Source of the DNA: Anaerolineales bacterium
Lineage (GTDB): Bacteria > Chloroflexota > Anaerolineae > Aggregatilineales > UBA2796
Reading direction: 5' to 3'
DNA: 64,000 bases
Assembly: GCA_015075625.1 (NCBI GenBank)
Contig: JABTTZ010000002.1
Coordinates: forward strand, 682,001-746,000
The notes under the pieces were generated by a model, which made no database searches, was not told the origin of the DNA, and worked only from the letters and a program-made list of their open reading frames with translations. Position numbers and translations under genes: made by a program. Below are positions 45,001 through 52,834 of the stretch, piece by piece. Positions within the stretch are counted from its first letter, which is position 1, and each line of letters starts with the position of its first letter.

Positions 45001-45451
45001 TCAGACCGTAGCCAAAACAAACCCCAACCAGCACAGTGAGCGTAAAAATATGGACACCCATGTGTCGGGCGGTGGGCGTTTCCGGCTCGTCTACCAAGGC
45101 GTTTGGGGGAAGCGCCGAAGGGACATGCAACGATTCCCTATCGGCAACAAGGAACACCCACCCCACCAACGCCACCACCAAGGCTCCCACCGCCCGATCC
45201 AACGGCGGCATCACCGCCCCGGAGGGTGTGTTTGTCAGCAAGACGACGACTGCCCCTACCATTAGCAGTAGCCATGCCACCGCTACTCCCCCCGCCGCCA
45301 GCGCATAGCGCCCCGCCGCTTTTTCCATCGTACTGCGCATCCGCTGCCCAAGCGCCATGAAAAGCGCCGCACAGCTTAGGACGATCACCGACATAAAATA
45401 CAGCAAGACAACTGACGGTTCGGCAAAGAGCGTCAGCACGTTTGGCGCCAC
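42074..45451 (-). CDS. Large membrane histidine-kinase-like protein without the acceptor His
   Basis: 1125 residues. The first 270 hold about seven hydrophobic helices. A GAF-like domain follows (about 300-460), then a long coiled coil (about 490-860) rich in Glu/Arg/Leu. At about 880 the HisKA motif reads VAQELRTPLNAITAYIDLLL: the position of the phosphoacceptor His is Gln (codon CAA). The HATPase is intact (VIVELLSNAYRAS, VQDTGGGV, TGVGLSVAKALTEAHQG). It may be a pseudokinase regulating a partner or use another residue. No response regulator is adjacent; the LysM gene downstream is translationally coupled. Confidence 0.9.
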   Translation of the reverse strand: MAPNVLTLFAEPSVVLLYFMSVIVLSCAALFMALGQRMRSTMEKAAGRYALAAGGVAVAWLLLMVGAVVVLLTNTPSGAVMPPLDRAVGALVVALVGWVFLVADRESLHVPSALPPNALVDEPETPTARHMGVHIFTLTVLVGVCFGYGLTAAQWYNRYREGLAFTPSSAGILWTATTAALAGLFTLAILWRFRKTPDAPLKVLFFAIILAGYLYTLISLSGGVPVSGDDSGAIRLAFLAAMPLLPVAIYRMVVERLTMAIHERAAEATVSTLTTISNNLVDTTQERESMTLLRTIGVILEREAPEDLPRQVVIAACSLLKADVCALLVVEERDYADVIAAYDASKNRHIAAMAFKLDEQPTLQTALIERSQRMLTAAISLSEITDVYSRLDIQTMGPVYFQPLTRDGEIIGALLVAMPYTQRDLRQNEKRLLDSLAPIAARMVGISRAARRAVIEARQPPSGESALPAEAPSAARLGMQQSLESARAQINALSGKVRELQIELDFERSRLSEIAASDPEGLSISQRMERIQVERSTLEAERERLMQALQEAQTQLATVSGGGEEELYKTAIELLTQERDELYMMKEQLEGELAAVRSHNKGEVAAPAVLKDMLTRLSEEKSRLTIERDHLRRSLMEVNAQLAGLGIDVPQGGLVGTIMQISEERGRYKEAAERAIRERNLLIGEFNKFKDRIVREKERDARIATLENALKRMAQDGEVLMRQRDVLSHAPVNWEAERMAMAAELDALKADLDAAIVDRNRVYHDLNQTLTEKSVLIGDRDRLMAARQALQTERDQLAARIEGNRELLNQLGADGVGALKKMIDHLTEERSELEHKLLNTQKMVTALREKVERQMKHQPAEAGKAEGGALDEETAAVLLSVAQELRTPLNAITAYIDLLLGETVGILGELQRQFLQRVKANGDRLATLIEDFVRVVAIDTGQLRLKEDAIDMNEIIEVAITNTRTQFREKGITLNLDLAEAIPPLRGDRGALTQVIVELLSNAYRASPTDSEVTVKAALAQQPLEGGQGRNGAGETTPTLSDVILIAVQDTGGGVAQDDQGRVFSRFHRADMPLVKGLGDTGVGLSVAKALTEAHQGRLWLESKAGESSTFLVALPLAGQAVHAS

Positions 45452-45590
45452 AATTGTTTTCCCTTCTGGTGTCCTCGCGGGCAGATTACGGGTGGTTTCA
45501 AACCAATTTAATGGTAGTATAGCACAAGTGTACCGATGGCTCGCCGCCGTTCCCGTTTGAATCAGGTTTCACTATGAAGGATGCGACGCA

Positions 45591-45914
45591 GTGGACGATC
45601 CAAATAACGAATTTTTCGATCTCTTAGGGGTTGAACCCGGTGCGCTGACGATCACCGCCGTCACTATCAGCGGGTGGGGGACCGAACTCACCATTGATGG
45701 CGAGTATGAGGGCGACCAACCTTTTCAGTGTCTTTTCGAGGAAGTGAGCAGCCTTCAATGGGATGCCTACCATGAACCAGATGACAACGAGACGACAGTC
45801 AGCGTTGTTGGGGTGTTCGTTGGGGAGGACGATCATCGGGCGGCGGCGCTCGTCTATACCGATCTATTTGAACTTTCTATCTTGTACGGAACGCTTTCGG
45901 TGGTGAAGCTATGA
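45591..45914 (+). CDS. Small acidic hypothetical protein
   Basis: 107 residues, rich in Asp and Glu, with no signal peptide or Cys pair. Features seen are EPGALTITAVTISGWGTELT and a C-terminal hydrophobic strand pattern, suggesting an alpha/beta fold. Start is GTG at 45591, with AAGGA nine nt upstream; two ATGs upstream are out of frame. It overlaps the start of the following propeller gene (ATGA), so the two form an operon. Function unknown. Confidence 0.7.
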   Translation: MDDPNNEFFDLLGVEPGALTITAVTISGWGTELTIDGEYEGDQPFQCLFEEVSSLQWDAYHEPDDNETTVSVVGVFVGEDDHRAAALVYTDLFELSILYGTLSVVKL

Positions 45915-47065
45915 CCATGACTCGTTTTCGCTTGTGCCTGATTGTAATCGTCGTGATCGCCCTGCTTGTCAGTGGGGCTGCCTTTCCCTCTGCTCATGCC
46001 GCGTCATGTACGGCATCTGTTGGTGAGGAACTCGTCATTCCTAGCCCTCGCGGGACGGGAACACACACCTGTATGATCAGCGGGGCGCTTGAGAGCGTTC
46101 TCCCGGTGTGCAGCCGCTGCACAAAAATCACGCTCAGCGAGGGGATGCTCACCCTAACCTATGACCTCCCTGAAGCGGCGACGGTGACGGCGTGGGTCTA
46201 CCCCGAATATACCCCCGAACCCGCCGATCAGGTCTACTATACGGCGGTCAACGCCGCAAGCCAGACGACACTCTTTCGCCGCGAGGGCGCTACTGCTCCC
46301 CAACAACTGACCACCTGGGGGTCAGAGAGCGATGCGATTCTATCCCCCGATGGGCTACACCTCGCCTTCCTTTCCAAGCACGAGGGCAACCCCGAACTCT
46401 ATGTGATGAACGCCGATGGGACGGATGTCCAGCGCCTAACGGAAACCCCCTTCAGTGAATCAACGCCAGCATGGTCGCCCGATGGGACGCGCCTTGTCTA
46501 TGCAGCGAATCCCAACGATCAATGGGATGTGTACATCCTGACCCTTGCTACTGGCGAGACGCGCCAACTGACGAACAGCCCGATCCCAGATCGTCGCCCG
46601 TCGTGGTCGCCTGATGGGGCGTTCATCGCCTTCGGGACGGACTCGGCGCAAGATGGAAATGTCTATCGTATAGCGGCGGAGGGCGGCGCTGCCGAGGCGC
46701 TGACGACGGTAGGCAACAATGGGCGTCCGATCTACGCCCCGGACGGCACAACAATCACCTTTTGGTCGCGGCGGGATGAGAACGGGACCGATAAAAATGG
46801 CGTCTTTATGGCGGAAGGCTATCTGATGAGCGCTATCGGCGAGGATCAACGGCGGGTGACGCACTCGATCATGAACGATTTCATTGTCTTGTGGCTGCCT
46901 GTGCGTGCGGGGGGTCCTGCGTCCCGCCTTTTGCGCGTCCAAACCGATAACGACACGTACCGCGCTCATCTGGTTATGGCAGCAACGTTGACAGACATTC
47001 CTCATCTGGTCGTTATCCCAGAGGTAGAGGGGTGGGCGCTGCGGACAATTGATTCATGGCGCTGA
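45911..47065 (+). CDS. Secreted TolB-like PD40 propeller protein
   Basis: 384 residues with a signal peptide (FRLCLIVIVVIALLVSGAAF, cleavage near Ala-His-Ala). A Cys-containing N-terminal domain (two closely spaced Cys in VCSRCTK) precedes PD40 repeats: AILSPDGLHLAFLSKHEGNP, PAWSPDGTRLVYAANPNDQW, PSWSPDGAFIAFGTDSAQDG and PIYAPDGTTITFW. The repeats match the TolB propeller. No Tol-Pal partners are present, as expected outside Proteobacteria. Cotranscribed with the small acidic protein. Confidence 0.88.
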   Translation: MTMTRFRLCLIVIVVIALLVSGAAFPSAHAASCTASVGEELVIPSPRGTGTHTCMISGALESVLPVCSRCTKITLSEGMLTLTYDLPEAATVTAWVYPEYTPEPADQVYYTAVNAASQTTLFRREGATAPQQLTTWGSESDAILSPDGLHLAFLSKHEGNPELYVMNADGTDVQRLTETPFSESTPAWSPDGTRLVYAANPNDQWDVYILTLATGETRQLTNSPIPDRRPSWSPDGAFIAFGTDSAQDGNVYRIAAEGGAAEALTTVGNNGRPIYAPDGTTITFWSRRDENGTDKNGVFMAEGYLMSAIGEDQRRVTHSIMNDFIVLWLPVRAGGPASRLLRVQTDNDTYRAHLVMAATLTDIPHLVVIPEVEGWALRTIDSWR

Positions 47066-47081
47066 GGGGGGACGCTATTCG

Positions 47082-47110
47082 CTTTACACCATTAACTTAA
47101 TGGTGTAAAG
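47082..47110. repeat. Perfect palindrome, 14-bp arms
   Basis: CTTTACACCATTAA and TTAATGGTGTAAAG are exact inverted arms around a single central base. It lies between two convergent genes and shares its TTAACTTAA centre with a second palindrome 12 bp further on. Neither has a T-run, so a simple terminator is not the obvious role. Confidence 0.85.
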
Positions 47111-47122
47111 AATCCTAAAGGT

Positions 47123-47147
47123 AAACGGTGTTAACTTAACACCGTTT
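47123..47147. repeat. Perfect palindrome, 12-bp arms
   Basis: AAACGGTGTTAA and TTAACACCGTTT are exact inverted arms around one base, with the same TTAACTTAA centre as the palindrome at 47082-47110. The two arms differ from each other outside the centre, so this is not simple duplication. Confidence 0.85.
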
Positions 47148-47208
47148 GGCAATCGCCGCCCTGCCACGCACCCTCATAGGGATGCCTTAGAGGGCGTCCC
47201 CCGCACCG

Positions 47209-48327
47209 CTAGGGGGTCTCTCCCTGCCAGAGGAACGTGTAGATCACCCCCTCTGGGCTGAGAATCAGGTAGCCCCCTTCCGCCGTTCTGCGGGCGACAC
47301 TCACCCGCCAGTAGATCGTGTGCGTTTGCCCTGGCGGAGGGTGCAGCGCCGCTGGAAGGATCAGGCTGTTCGCCCGCGTCTCAACTTGGCGGGTGTCGCC
47401 CGTTTGGGCGTTCGACCACATAACCAAGTAGAACTCATCTGGGGCTAAAATCGGCACGGGCAGCCAACGCAGCGAAACAGCACCGCTTTTGCGCTCCTCT
47501 TGAAGGGGGGCAATCACGCGCAGCATGGGGTGAATGGGGGTGGGGGTTGCCGTCTCCATGCCGGTGAAGGTTGGCGTGATTGTGGGGGTGGGCGGTGGTC
47601 CGGGATAGTTCAGTTTCCAGCCAACAACGACCAGTACGCGGCATTCATTTTCCCCTACGGGCTTATCGAGCTTGCAGCCCGCACAGTTCAACAATCCTTC
47701 GTTCAAGCGACACAGATCGGCAAGGGATGTCCCCGTTTTCAATTGGATGCCAATGATTGTGTCTTTCTCAACGACGGTGTATTGGCGAAGAGAATAGCCC
47801 TGTGTGGGGAGCGCGGCAAGTTCGGTCTGGCGCAGGGCGACGGTTGCCTCGTAGCCGATAGCGGTGGGGGTTGCTGTTGGGCGGGGGACGCAGTATTCGC
47901 GCCCGACGGCAATATCGTTGCACGTCTCGCACAACCCATTCAGGGCGCGGATGGCGGGCAAGACGGAGAGATCGCTATACCCAGCGCGGCTGGCAAAGGT
48001 GATTAGGGTATCGCCCGCCCGCGCCACAAAGCAGCGCGGGGCAGGTGGCGCGGTGGGTTCACCGCCACCCCCGCCACCGCTGATGACCGCAGCTACCGGA
48101 GGGGGCGTTGCCGTGATAAGCGGCGCGATTGTGGGAGGAGGTTCGCTTGGCGGAGCAGGGGAGAGCGTCGCCGTCTGGGTGTTGGGCGGCGGCGGGGTGA
48201 TCGTCGCCGTCTGGGTGGCGACGTCCGTTGGAATCACTGTTGGGGCGGGAATGGCATCCACCCCACACGCCGTCAGAAGTAAGCCAATGACCCCGATCAC
48301 AACGAAACCAATTGTCCGTTTTACCAT
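47209..48327 (-). CDS. LysM-domain lipoprotein
   Basis: About 372 residues. Start 48327 is preferred: it gives a lipoprotein signal ending LLLTAC and is the only choice that does not run through the neighbouring gene, though the frame is open 74 codons further. Next comes a Thr/Pro linker and two LysM-like domains (FVARAGDTLITFASRAGYSD and YTVVEKDTIIGIQLKTGTSL) with several Cys that may be disulfide-bonded, then a beta domain with WRVSVARRT. It is the second of three LysM genes in a 9-kb stretch. Function probably in cell-envelope architecture. Confidence 0.85.
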   Translation of the reverse strand: MVKRTIGFVVIGVIGLLLTACGVDAIPAPTVIPTDVATQTATITPPPPNTQTATLSPAPPSEPPPTIAPLITATPPPVAAVISGGGGGGEPTAPPAPRCFVARAGDTLITFASRAGYSDLSVLPAIRALNGLCETCNDIAVGREYCVPRPTATPTAIGYEATVALRQTELAALPTQGYSLRQYTVVEKDTIIGIQLKTGTSLADLCRLNEGLLNCAGCKLDKPVGENECRVLVVVGWKLNYPGPPPTPTITPTFTGMETATPTPIHPMLRVIAPLQEERKSGAVSLRWLPVPILAPDEFYLVMWSNAQTGDTRQVETRANSLILPAALHPPPGQTHTIYWRVSVARRTAEGGYLILSPEGVIYTFLWQGETP

Positions 48328-48430
48328 AAGTCCCCATACGCTAACCGTGCTGAAGGTGTTGATAGGCGGCTGGATCATAGTCCGTGCTGCGCCGCCCTGC
48401 TTGCCGCGATCTGGCTGATTGCCCACCGCC

Positions 48431-49900
48431 TTACCGACTGACCCATGTGAAGGCGCGAACCTCCGTTTGGTAGGGCAAGGGAATCGCGTTTGTCCCCTGA
48501 ACACGGGCAACGCCCACTTGCCATGTAAAGCGGTGACGCTGCCCATCAAGCGGCTGCCAGTTTGGAGGAAGTTGGAACGATGTATCGCGGGTGGTCATGA
48601 TGTAGGTGATGCCCGCCGTGGTGTTTATCACCGTGATCAGATACGCCTCGTCTGCTGCCAAGCGCCCCGTGCTAGACCAGCGCAGCGTGGGAAATTCATA
48701 CTTTTCAAAGAGCATGTTCTCGCTTGGGAACTGGCTGATCGGCGCGTTGAATGTCGCCGTTGCCGTTGGAGTGGGCGTCTCGCTGCCGGTGAGGGTCGGT
48801 GGGAGGGTGGGTGTTGGCGTGGGGGCGGGAACGCGCAGCCGCTGTCCCTCATAGAGAATCACCGTACATTCCGGTCCGCCGCTTGGCATCCCAAACTCGC
48901 AACCAGCAAAGAGGACTTCCGGGTTGAGATTGCTGAGCGTTCCCATTGTAATGCCCAATTTGATCAGAATCTCTAAGGCGTTTTCGCCCTTTTTCACCGT
49001 GTAATACATAACCCCCGGCGGCAGCACCTCGCCCATTGAATCGGCGGGAGGGAGACCGTCTTCGCTGGAGTCGGTTGTGAGGCTGCCAATCTCTGTCGGG
49101 CGGGGGATGATGATCTCTTGCCCAATCTGGAGTTCGGCGGCGCTTTTCATGTCATTTAGACGCAAAATCTCAGGGATCACATCCATATGCTTATGCCCGC
49201 AGCGGATTGCCAGCGCCGAAAGGGTGTCGCCCGCCCGCGCCTTTTCGAGGCAAGGTCCCACCGTTGGGGTGAGCGTCGGGGAAGGCGGGATGGGTGTCAC
49301 AGTGAAAAATGCACCCGTCGGGAGAAGGGATGTGGGCAAGAGCGCCACCCGTGTGTTTGTTGGCGGGGCAGCAAGGACGGTCATGCCGGCAGCGGTAGGC
49401 GTTACCCAACCAGGGGAGGTCGAGACGATCTCAAAAGTGGCAACGGGGGCGGGTGTAAAAGTGACGAACCGCGTATTTGGGGTGGGCGTCAGGGTGATGG
49501 TGGCGCTCACCGCCGCCGGAGCGGGTAGCTGCGAAGGGGGGAGCAGGGCGACCCCCGTTGTCGGTTGGGAGCGGGTGAACCACCACAGTAGGAAAGCGCT
49601 TATGCCAACGACGACGCCAAAGGTGAGCATCCCCAGAAAAACGACGGGAAAGGGAGCGCGGGGAAGCGCCGCCTCGCTGAGATCAAAATCGCCTTCGGTT
49701 TCGCCATCCCCCATATCATAGGCGCTTTTCGGCGGCTTTGAGGAATTCCCCATCTCTGCGCGGCGCAGGGGGACGATTTTCGCCGTATCTTCGGGCAAGC
49801 CGCGCAAATAGGCCCCACATTGATCGCAGCGGGGTTTTTCCAGCGCTATTTTCGCCCCGCAGATAGGGCAAATTTGGGCAAGTTGGCGCGTGCGTGGCAT
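48431..49900 (-). CDS. Zinc-ribbon, membrane-anchored LysM protein
   Basis: 489 residues. A cytoplasmic N-terminal zinc ribbon (ICPICGAKIALEKPRCDQCG) is followed by a membrane helix near residue 95 (VVFLGMLTFGVVVGISAFLL). The outside part has a Thr/Pro linker, two LysM-like domains (KARAGDTLSALAIRCGHKHM and YYTVKKGENALEILIKLGIT), then a beta domain like that in the adjacent lipoprotein (WQVGVARV). The zinc ribbon inside and LysM outside suggest a link between a cytoplasmic partner and the envelope. Confidence 0.87.
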   Translation of the reverse strand: MPRTRQLAQICPICGAKIALEKPRCDQCGAYLRGLPEDTAKIVPLRRAEMGNSSKPPKSAYDMGDGETEGDFDLSEAALPRAPFPVVFLGMLTFGVVVGISAFLLWWFTRSQPTTGVALLPPSQLPAPAAVSATITLTPTPNTRFVTFTPAPVATFEIVSTSPGWVTPTAAGMTVLAAPPTNTRVALLPTSLLPTGAFFTVTPIPPSPTLTPTVGPCLEKARAGDTLSALAIRCGHKHMDVIPEILRLNDMKSAAELQIGQEIIIPRPTEIGSLTTDSSEDGLPPADSMGEVLPPGVMYYTVKKGENALEILIKLGITMGTLSNLNPEVLFAGCEFGMPSGGPECTVILYEGQRLRVPAPTPTPTLPPTLTGSETPTPTATATFNAPISQFPSENMLFEKYEFPTLRWSSTGRLAADEAYLITVINTTAGITYIMTTRDTSFQLPPNWQPLDGQRHRFTWQVGVARVQGTNAIPLPYQTEVRAFTWVSR

Positions 49901-50094
49901 AAGACCTACTGAGCCTATGGCATGAAAGGCAAGGGATCATTTTACCATAGGGCGGAGGGTAAAATAGGCGGGGCGCTCTATGTCTCAGCGGATTTTCAGG
50001 GAGAGCGCCCTTGTGCGCATTTTCCACGCGGTGGTGCGGACGCCCCAGTGGAGCGTCCCTACAGGGTTGCGGGGGGGTATACGCTGCGCCTCAC

Positions 50095-50952
50095 TCAGCC
50101 GGGTTTGCGTCCTTTGATCGCCAGATTGACGGTAGAACGCCCCGGCGGTTCGTTCATCCTGTTCGGACGGTCAAACCAATTGAACACCGCCAAACCGAGG
50201 TTGATCGGGTTCAACAAGCTGCCTCGATTTTCATCAAAGGTCGTCCGATCCGCCGCCTTCGCCATTTCTTTGGGAAGGGCGCCCGCCTCTAAAAGAGGTT
50301 TCCCCACGCCATAGACAAGGTTATGGATGAAGGGAAAGCTGTGATGGGTGAAGGATCGTTCTTCCTCCACAAGGAAACCCGCCTCGGCAACGACATTCCG
50401 CAAATGGTCTGGGGTGTAAAGCCGGACGTGGTTCGCCCAAATACCGGCAAACGTCCCGCTGCGGATGGGGCGGTTAAAGAGGGTTTCCAGTGTTTTGTTG
50501 ATCGGGTCCCACCAGAAAGGGTAGTTGGCGTGGGGGACAGTCACAGCGAGGATGCCGCCGGGTTTCAAGACGCGCCACAGTTCGCGCAGACCACCCTTTT
50601 CGTCATCAATGTGTTCGAGGACTTCGGAGAGGATCACCCCATCAAAGCTGTTATCGGCGTAGGGCTGCTCGTAAATGCTGGCTTGGGTGATCGTGATCCC
50701 CGGCAAATGGCGGACGTTATTCCAGCCTTTCGCGGCGATCTCGCTCTCCAACTCCAAGCCGTAGAGACGGCAGCCGCTGACCGCCCGAAACATTTTCAGA
50801 TAAAAGCCGCGCCCACAGCCGCAATCAAGGATTGTCTTAGTATCTGTGGGGTCAATCCAATCAAAGATAGTGCGGACGCGCTTTTTGAACGCCATATCCG
50901 CCTCGTTGCGCGTTAAGCGCAGCACTTGTGCTTCGTCGATCATGGTCTCCAC
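50095..50952 (-). CDS. Class I SAM-dependent methyltransferase
   Basis: 285 residues of the Methyltransf_11/25 type. Motif I is TILDCGCGRGFYLKMF near residue 40, motif II is a GVILSEVLEHIDDEKG segment, and motif III is LRELWRVLKPGGILAVTVPH. The C-terminal third has no recognised feature. Likely acts on a small molecule, lipid or sugar; substrate unknown. It precedes no clear partner. Confidence 0.88.
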   Translation of the reverse strand: METMIDEAQVLRLTRNEADMAFKKRVRTIFDWIDPTDTKTILDCGCGRGFYLKMFRAVSGCRLYGLELESEIAAKGWNNVRHLPGITITQASIYEQPYADNSFDGVILSEVLEHIDDEKGGLRELWRVLKPGGILAVTVPHANYPFWWDPINKTLETLFNRPIRSGTFAGIWANHVRLYTPDHLRNVVAEAGFLVEEERSFTHHSFPFIHNLVYGVGKPLLEAGALPKEMAKAADRTTFDENRGSLLNPINLGLAVFNWFDRPNRMNEPPGRSTVNLAIKGRKPG

Positions 50953-51279
50953 TACTTATGGTTTAAGGCGATCTGTGAGGCTATTTAAGGCATGGTAACT
51001 AGGGAGGCACAGTCTCCCAGACCCGCCGTTTTCCTAAGCGTGATTAGAGTCTATCTGAATGACTCAGAGATGTTACACACGAACCCTCATCCCCCTAGCC
51101 CCCTTCTCCCAACGGGAGAAGGGGGAAGTAAGGAGTTTGAGGGGGAAGCCCCCTCAAACTGCCCCTTTTTGAACTGCCCTTTTTTGATACAGCGGGCGTA
51201 AATAGACCAGGCTCCATTGCTCAAATAGATGGTCGCTGAGTCCCAAAATCCGTTGATAACAGGTCATTCGGATACAGGC
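50953..51279. other. Gene-free region with a probable inverted-repeat element
   Basis: Apart from the element at 51073-51201, the flanks (50953-51072 and 51202-51279) hold nothing I can recognise: no open frame with a plausible start and no clear promoter hexamers for either neighbour. Confidence 0.4.
51073..51201. repeat. Degenerate inverted-repeat element, TTACGC-like ends
   Basis: Left end TTACACAC and right end GCGTAA are approximate inverted repeats. The interior CCTCATCCCCCTAGCCCCC, a CTTCTCCC/GGGAGAAG stem and a TTTGAGGGGG/CCCCCTCAAA stem match the elements at 14610-14739 and 33847-33990. A duplicated ACTGCCCTTTTTTGA-like tail suggests a small internal duplication. Confidence 0.5.
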
Positions 51280-52506
51280 TTATTTCCCATCAACGGGGCG
51301 CATGGGCTGTGTGTTGCGAATGCCGCCTGTCACCGTCCGCACCGGCTGTTGGTCAAATTCCGAGAGCAAGGTCATCAGGCGATCTCGGAAGGTATCGACC
51401 ATCCCCCGTTGGAATTTCCAGAGGCGATCAATGTGATCGAGCATGGGCGGAAATTGATTCGTCAGGTCGTTCACCCGTCCGCGCAGTTCCTCAAAAGACC
51501 GATCATGGATGCGCCATTGATCGGTATAGGAATCGGTGAAGCGTTTCCAGCGGTTCGTCTCGTCCGTCTGCCATGTATCCCAATCCTCGCGGAAATTTTT
51601 CTCGGCAAGGCGCTGCATCTCCGCCGTCTCGTTGATGCGCTTATCAAGGCGATCCGCGATCCGTTCAAAGTCTTCAATGATCTTCTTCATTTGGCGGTAT
51701 GCCTCTGCCCACATCTCGAAGCGCTCCATGCGGCGGCGCATGTCTTCCTCATATTGGGCAAAGCCCTGCCGAATTTCTTCCACGCGGGCATCGCGCTGTT
51801 GGGCGGCAAGCGCCTGCTGATCGAGGAAGGTTTGCACCCGTTCGGCGCGTTCCCGATCCCCACCCTGTAGGTCTAGGATCAGGCGCTCATTTTTCAATGC
51901 CAGCGCCTCAATGAGATCAAATTTCGGGCGCAGCGCGTCGATCTGTTTGCGGTATTCGTTCAGCGTATCTTGAACTTCAGTGGCGCGGCGGGTGTCATTG
52001 CGACGCTGTTCCTCTAGGAAGGCAATGCGGCGGTCTGGTTCTTCCAAGCGCTTGTTCAGGTCGTCTATGCCTTGCTGCAAGCCGCCAAGCGCATCGACCA
52101 TCCTGTCGCGCTCCACGCGGGCAACGGCAAGATCATCTTGCAGACGCTCAATCTTGTCGATGCGCTCCATGAGATCACGCACCGGACGCAAGAGGGACTC
52201 GCGGGCGATCTCGGCGCGGCGTTCCGCCTCCCGTTCGGCGGTGATCCGTTTAGCATCCGCCGCTTCTAATGCCTGGCGCAGTTCGTCACGGAACTGATCC
52301 ATCATCTCCGTATCGCGTCCGGCGGGGAGAACGTTGCTGCGCAGGCTGACATTTTCCGTTTCTAGGGTGTTCACCCGCCGCGACATGAGTTCGATCACGT
52401 CCTGTTGGGCGGTCAGTTGTTCTTCCATTTTGGCGATTTTCGCCTTATCGCGGCGGCGTTCTTCATCCAGCCATTCGATCATCCGAGAGAGTTGATTGGC
52501 ATCCAT
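51280..52506 (-). CDS. Long coiled-coil protein
   Basis: About 408 residues, almost entirely charged heptad repeats from residue 20 to 390 (for example KIAKMEEQLTAQQDVIELMS and ITAEREAERRAEIARESLLR). No signal peptide or membrane segment. A structural or scaffolding role is inferred; similarity to SMC-like or polar-organising proteins is only compositional. Start 52506 (MDANQLSRMIEW) is preferred over a start 13 codons upstream. Confidence 0.8.
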   Translation of the reverse strand: MDANQLSRMIEWLDEERRRDKAKIAKMEEQLTAQQDVIELMSRRVNTLETENVSLRSNVLPAGRDTEMMDQFRDELRQALEAADAKRITAEREAERRAEIARESLLRPVRDLMERIDKIERLQDDLAVARVERDRMVDALGGLQQGIDDLNKRLEEPDRRIAFLEEQRRNDTRRATEVQDTLNEYRKQIDALRPKFDLIEALALKNERLILDLQGGDRERAERVQTFLDQQALAAQQRDARVEEIRQGFAQYEEDMRRRMERFEMWAEAYRQMKKIIEDFERIADRLDKRINETAEMQRLAEKNFREDWDTWQTDETNRWKRFTDSYTDQWRIHDRSFEELRGRVNDLTNQFPPMLDHIDRLWKFQRGMVDTFRDRLMTLLSEFDQQPVRTVTGGIRNTQPMRPVDGK

Positions 52507-52834
52507 GCGCGGAGTCCTTTTGCCCCAATACCAGTAACCCTCCATTGTAGCAGGTTGTTTGTGCTGAAAGGGAATTTTCGGGCTAAATATCTATCTGTAC
52601 TCTTACCCCCTAGCCCTCTCAGCCCGCTGTGCGGGAGGGGGGGATAATTGCATTGAGGGGCGCTGCCCCTCAGCCCTCTTTATTGGCAGCCCTTTTGGTT
52701 AAGAAAGCAAGGTGGCAATTCATTTGAAGGCACATCCGACTAGCGAGGTGGGCGTTGGGGGTGACCCCATGCTACAATGCACCGCTATAAAGAAGCCTTC
52801 TCGTATATTCTTGTTGCGAATTGGAGTGATCATT
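52507..52834. other. Gene-free region with a double hairpin
   Basis: Between about 52597 and 52680 an AGCCCTCTCAGCCCGC-TGT-GCGGG hairpin and a GAGGGGC-GCT-GCCCCTC hairpin recall the interior of the TTACGCA elements, but no inverted ends are found. TACAAT (52773-52778) may be a -10 box for the flavin oxidoreductase. Nothing else seen. Confidence 0.45.

Noticed and set aside
43054-45265. Plus-strand open frames inside the large kinase-like gene
   Set aside because: Shadow frames of the coiled-coil region. No plausible starts or domains.
47209-48549. Longer start for the LysM lipoprotein at 48549
   Set aside because: The extra 74 residues have no family features, run over the neighbouring LysM gene and would bury a perfect lipoprotein signal.
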